The notes below the pieces were generated by a model. It worked only from the letters and a program-made list of their open reading frames with translations. It had not been told where the DNA came from and ran no database searches. Below are positions 61,912-64,000 of a DNA stretch of 64,000 bases, in pieces; the stretch's first letter is position 1, and each line of letters begins with the position of its first letter. Origin of the DNA: Marifrigoribacter sp047730175 (lineage in GTDB: Bacteria; Bacteroidota; Bacteroidia; Flavobacteriales; Flavobacteriaceae); contig NZ_CP159833.1 in the NCBI RefSeq assembly GCF_047730175.1, positions 620,001 through 684,000 on the forward strand. Direction: 5' to 3'. Both the position numbers and the translations under genes were made by a program.

Positions 61912-62676
61912 ATGGCGCATAGACTTAATAAAGAAGAAAAATATTCATACCTCGATATAGGAGAAGGAACCCCAATAATCATATTACATGGATTAATGGG
62001 TGGCTTAAGTAATTTTGAAGGTGTCTCAAATTTTTTTCCAACTAAAGGGTATCGAGTGTTAATTCCCGAACTGCCGATCTATGATATGCCTTTGCTCAAG
62101 ACTAATGTAAAGTATTTCTCAAAATATGTATCAGATTTTATTGATTATAAGGGGCTAAAAAATGTTATTTTACTGGGTAATTCTTTAGGAGGACATATTG
62201 GATTGTATTGTACCAAGACTTTTCCTGAAAAAATAAAAGCCTTGGTTATTACAGGTAGCTCTGGTTTATATGAAAGTGCAATGGGTGGGTCATTTCCTAA
62301 AAGAGGAGATTATGAATACATAAAACAAAAAGCAGAAAATGTTTTTTACGATCCAGCGGTAGCTACTAAAGAAATTGTTGATGAAGTTTTTGCTTCAGTT
62401 AATGATAGAAATAAATTAATTAGGACTTTAGCTATTGCCAAAAGTGCAATTCGTCATAACATGGCTAAAGATTTACCTAGTATGAAAACTCCCACATGTA
62501 TCATTTGGGGTGAAAATGATTCAGTAACTCCACCAAAGGTAGCTAAGGAATTTCATGAATTATTACCCGATTCAGATTTATTTTGGATTGAAAAATGCGG
62601 ACATGCTGCTATGATGGAGCATCCAGATCTTTTTAATGAAATTTTACACGCTTGGATTCAAAAGCGTAAGTTTTAA
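61912..62676 (+). CDS. alpha/beta hydrolase
   Basis: 254 aa from the ATG at 61912; a TTG start at 61897 would add five residues and is not preferred. Alpha/beta hydrolase fold: oxyanion-hole loop IILHGLMGGLSNFEG, nucleophile elbow LLGNSLGGHIGLY (catalytic Ser), acid in IIWGENDSVTPP, and catalytic His in EKCGHAAMMEHPDLF. No signal peptide, so cytoplasmic. Substrate not deducible. It lies 11 nt before engB and is likely co-transcribed with it. I recall this order (mraZ divergent from hydrolase-engB, then gldC) in Flavobacteriaceae. Confidence 0.88.
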   Translation: MAHRLNKEEKYSYLDIGEGTPIIILHGLMGGLSNFEGVSNFFPTKGYRVLIPELPIYDMPLLKTNVKYFSKYVSDFIDYKGLKNVILLGNSLGGHIGLYCTKTFPEKIKALVITGSSGLYESAMGGSFPKRGDYEYIKQKAENVFYDPAVATKEIVDEVFASVNDRNKLIRTLAIAKSAIRHNMAKDLPSMKTPTCIIWGENDSVTPPKVAKEFHELLPDSDLFWIEKCGHAAMMEHPDLFNEILHAWIQKRKF

Positions 62677-62687
62677 AACAAAATTAC

Positions 62688-63293
62688 ATGCGGATTAAAT
62701 CAGCAGAATTTTTGGTAAGCAACAGCGATGTTGGCAAATGCCCAAAAAATAATTTCCTTGAATATTCTTTTATAGGCCGATCTAACGTAGGAAAGTCTTC
62801 TCTTATCAATATGTTAATGCAACGGAAAAACCTTGCAAAAACATCAGGTAGACCAGGAAAAACTCAATTAATAAATCACTTTATTATCAACAAGAGTTGG
62901 TATTTAGTTGATTTACCAGGATATGGTTATGCACGTGTTTCAAAAAGTGCGAAAAAAGTATTTCAGAAATTTATTACAGATTATTTCAGAAAAAGAGAAC
63001 AGCTCGTACTCGCCTTTATATTAATTGATTGCCGTCATGAACCGCAACCTGTTGACATAGAATTTATGAAGTGGATGGGAGAACATTATGCTCCTTTCGC
63101 AATAATTTTTACAAAAGCAGATAAGTTAAGGCCTAATGCATTAGAAAGAAATATTGAGTCTTACAAAAACAAAATGCTAGAAACTTGGGAAGAAATACCT
63201 GAATATTTTATTACCTCTGCTAGTAATAATATGGGGCGAAAAGAATTGCTTGCGTATATTGAATCTATTAATATAAAATTAAAAGACAATTAA
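62688..63293 (+). CDS. engB: ribosome biogenesis GTP-binding protein EngB (YihA/YsxC)
   Basis: 201 aa, the family length. P-loop GTPase needed for late 50S assembly. G1 FIGRSNVGKSSLINML, G2 region TSGRPGKTQLINHF, G3 LVDLPGYGYARVSK, G4 FTKADKLRP, G5 TSASNN. Eleven nt downstream of the hydrolase gene; convergent with gldC, 63 nt apart. No strong terminator is seen between them. Confidence 0.96.
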   Translation: MRIKSAEFLVSNSDVGKCPKNNFLEYSFIGRSNVGKSSLINMLMQRKNLAKTSGRPGKTQLINHFIINKSWYLVDLPGYGYARVSKSAKKVFQKFITDYFRKREQLVLAFILIDCRHEPQPVDIEFMKWMGEHYAPFAIIFTKADKLRPNALERNIESYKNKMLETWEEIPEYFITSASNNMGRKELLAYIESINIKLKDN

Positions 63294-63356
63294 TCTCTTC
63301 AATCAAGGAATTTAGTCCGCCTGATAAATAATTTTAAACAATAATTAGATTTAAAA

Positions 63357-63695
63357 TTATTCTTTTTTCAACTCTAATTTTTCAGCAAAATAATCACAAA
63401 AATCACGCATAGTTGCACTCATTTTTTCATCATTAGTTGCTCTTTGAAAAGTATCAGCCATAGCACTTAATGTTTGATGAAAAAATATTTTCATCTCATC
63501 TACAGGCATATCTTTTGTCCATAAATCAATTCGCAAAGATTCCTTTTTTTTATGGTCCCAAAAAGACATAAATATTGCCTTAGATTCTTCCAAAGCTACC
63601 CCACCATCTTCTGCGGTCCAGTTTAATTTTTCAGGAATTTTATTATCGTCTAATGTTACCTGAATTTTAATTTCTGAAGTCTTACTATTATTCAT
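63357..63695 (-). CDS. gldC: gliding motility protein GldC
   Basis: 112 aa, no signal peptide, predicted cytoplasmic. The typical run is IKIQVTLDDNKIPEKLNWTAEDGG then SFWDHKKKESLRIDLWTKDMPVDEMKIFFHQTL and RDFCDYFAEKLELKKE. GldC enhances gliding in Flavobacterium and is encoded next to gldB. The stop of gldB overlaps the gldC start by one base, so translation is coupled. Confidence 0.93.
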   Translation of the reverse strand: MNNSKTSEIKIQVTLDDNKIPEKLNWTAEDGGVALEESKAIFMSFWDHKKKESLRIDLWTKDMPVDEMKIFFHQTLSAMADTFQRATNDEKMSATMRDFCDYFAEKLELKKE

Positions 63696-64000
63696 TATTT
63701 TTTTGGTTTATATTTTGAAGCATTAAATATTTCATCAGCATTCATCATCATTAATTGTTGCAAATCTATGTTGTTTTTTTCCATAAATGATCGTACGATT
63801 TGCCAGCCCATATATTGACCTACTCTACCTGGTGATTCATTATCGATTTCCAAATAAAATTTAGAAAATGGCGCTGGATAAATAAATCTCGGCAACAATT
63901 TAGCGTCCGTACTAAAAAGAACTTCATTCTCTACAAAGTTTCGCCAAATCTCAGCTTCATTTTCTAACATCCAATCTACCTGACCTTGGGTATACCCTAT
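63695..64000 (-). CDS. gldB: gliding motility lipoprotein GldB, 3' part
   Basis: The last ~101 residues of GldB. The frame stays open to the right edge of the window (reading IGYTQGQVDW before the Met at 63970), so the start lies outside and the internal Met is not the start. Visible are WMLENEAEIWRNFVENEVLFSTD, FSKFYLEIDNESPGRVGQYMGWQIVRSFMEKN (the conserved P-G-R-x-G-x-Y-x-G-W motif of the GldB/DUF2268-like group) and the end NADEIFNASKYKPKK. GldB is an essential gliding and T9SS-associated lipoprotein. One-base overlap with gldC. Confidence 0.92.
   Translation of the reverse strand: MGYTQGQVDWMLENEAEIWRNFVENEVLFSTDAKLLPRFIYPAPFSKFYLEIDNESPGRVGQYMGWQIVRSFMEKNNIDLQQLMMMNADEIFNASKYKPKK

Noticed and set aside
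1..64000. CRISPR arrays or Cas genes.
   Set aside because: No regularly spaced short repeats with unique spacers were seen; the only regular short repeats are the MraZ boxes.

Overview
The window looks like a chromosomal segment of a gliding or T9SS-bearing marine-type Flavobacteriaceae (Bacteroidota). The evidence is an AT-rich sequence, start codons preceded by A-rich stretches rather than Shine-Dalgarno sites, -7 promoter boxes of the Bacteroidota form TAnnTTTG, a short primary sigma factor lacking region 1.1, gldB/gldC and porT genes, several proteins with type IX secretion (T9SS) C-terminal sorting domains, and a DAP-type murE. No phage, plasmid, transposase, integrase or CRISPR genes were seen, so nearly all of the window is core genome.

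Layout. 1-9.1 kb: the 3' end of pruA, then an Omp28/TlpA/outer-membrane-protein group, a small T9SS cargo protein and two tandem Omp28-like T9SS cargo paralogues. 9.1-15.4 kb: rsmG, a fatty acid desaturase, an aminotransferase, a cupin and trkH-trkA. 15.6-20.5 kb: menG, porT, a SpoU-type rRNA methyltransferase and a BamA/TamA-like outer membrane protein. 20.5-26.5 kb: fbaA-accD, a lipoprotein, rpsO and pnp. 26.5-34.3 kb: three tandem ~2.4-kb units, each holding a ~605-aa secreted lipoprotein plus a conserved noncoding spacer; a fourth, partial spacer abuts rpoD. 34.4-44.3 kb: rpoD, rpe, a kinase-fold protein of unknown role, pyruvate carboxylase and a large T9SS 'choice-of-anchor B' protein. 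44.4-45.8 kb: tRNA-Arg(TCG) with an array of tandem copies of its own 3' end, yqeY and a DUF2188 gene. 46.1-61.7 kb: a complete dcw (division and cell wall) cluster on the minus strand, mraZ-rsmH-ftsL-ftsI-murE-mraY-murD-ftsW-murG-murC-ftsQ-ftsA-ftsZ, with four MraZ-type operator repeats in front of it. 61.9-64 kb: an alpha/beta hydrolase, engB, gldC and the 3' part of gldB.

The most unusual signals are noncoding or nearly so. (1) A 90-nt leader element occurs four times (before trkA, porT, pyc and the 41-kb T9SS gene). It always ends exactly at the ATG of the following gene, aligns without gaps in three copies, and contains overlapping tiny ORFs whose substitutions look synonymous in one frame. 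The porT copy is split by a 19-bp GC-rich palindrome. (2) The three tandem lipoproteins are near-identical except for defined variable cassettes, with mosaic relationships that suggest recombination or gene conversion. (3) The spacers between them carry a hairpin-bearing repeat that also sits upstream of rpoD. (4) The 3' end of tRNA-Arg is duplicated in perfect 115-bp tandem units. (5) A perfect 21-bp inverted repeat precedes the kinase-like gene.

All coordinates and family assignments come from reading the sequence. No database search was run, so names of poorly characterised families are recollections and are flagged as such.
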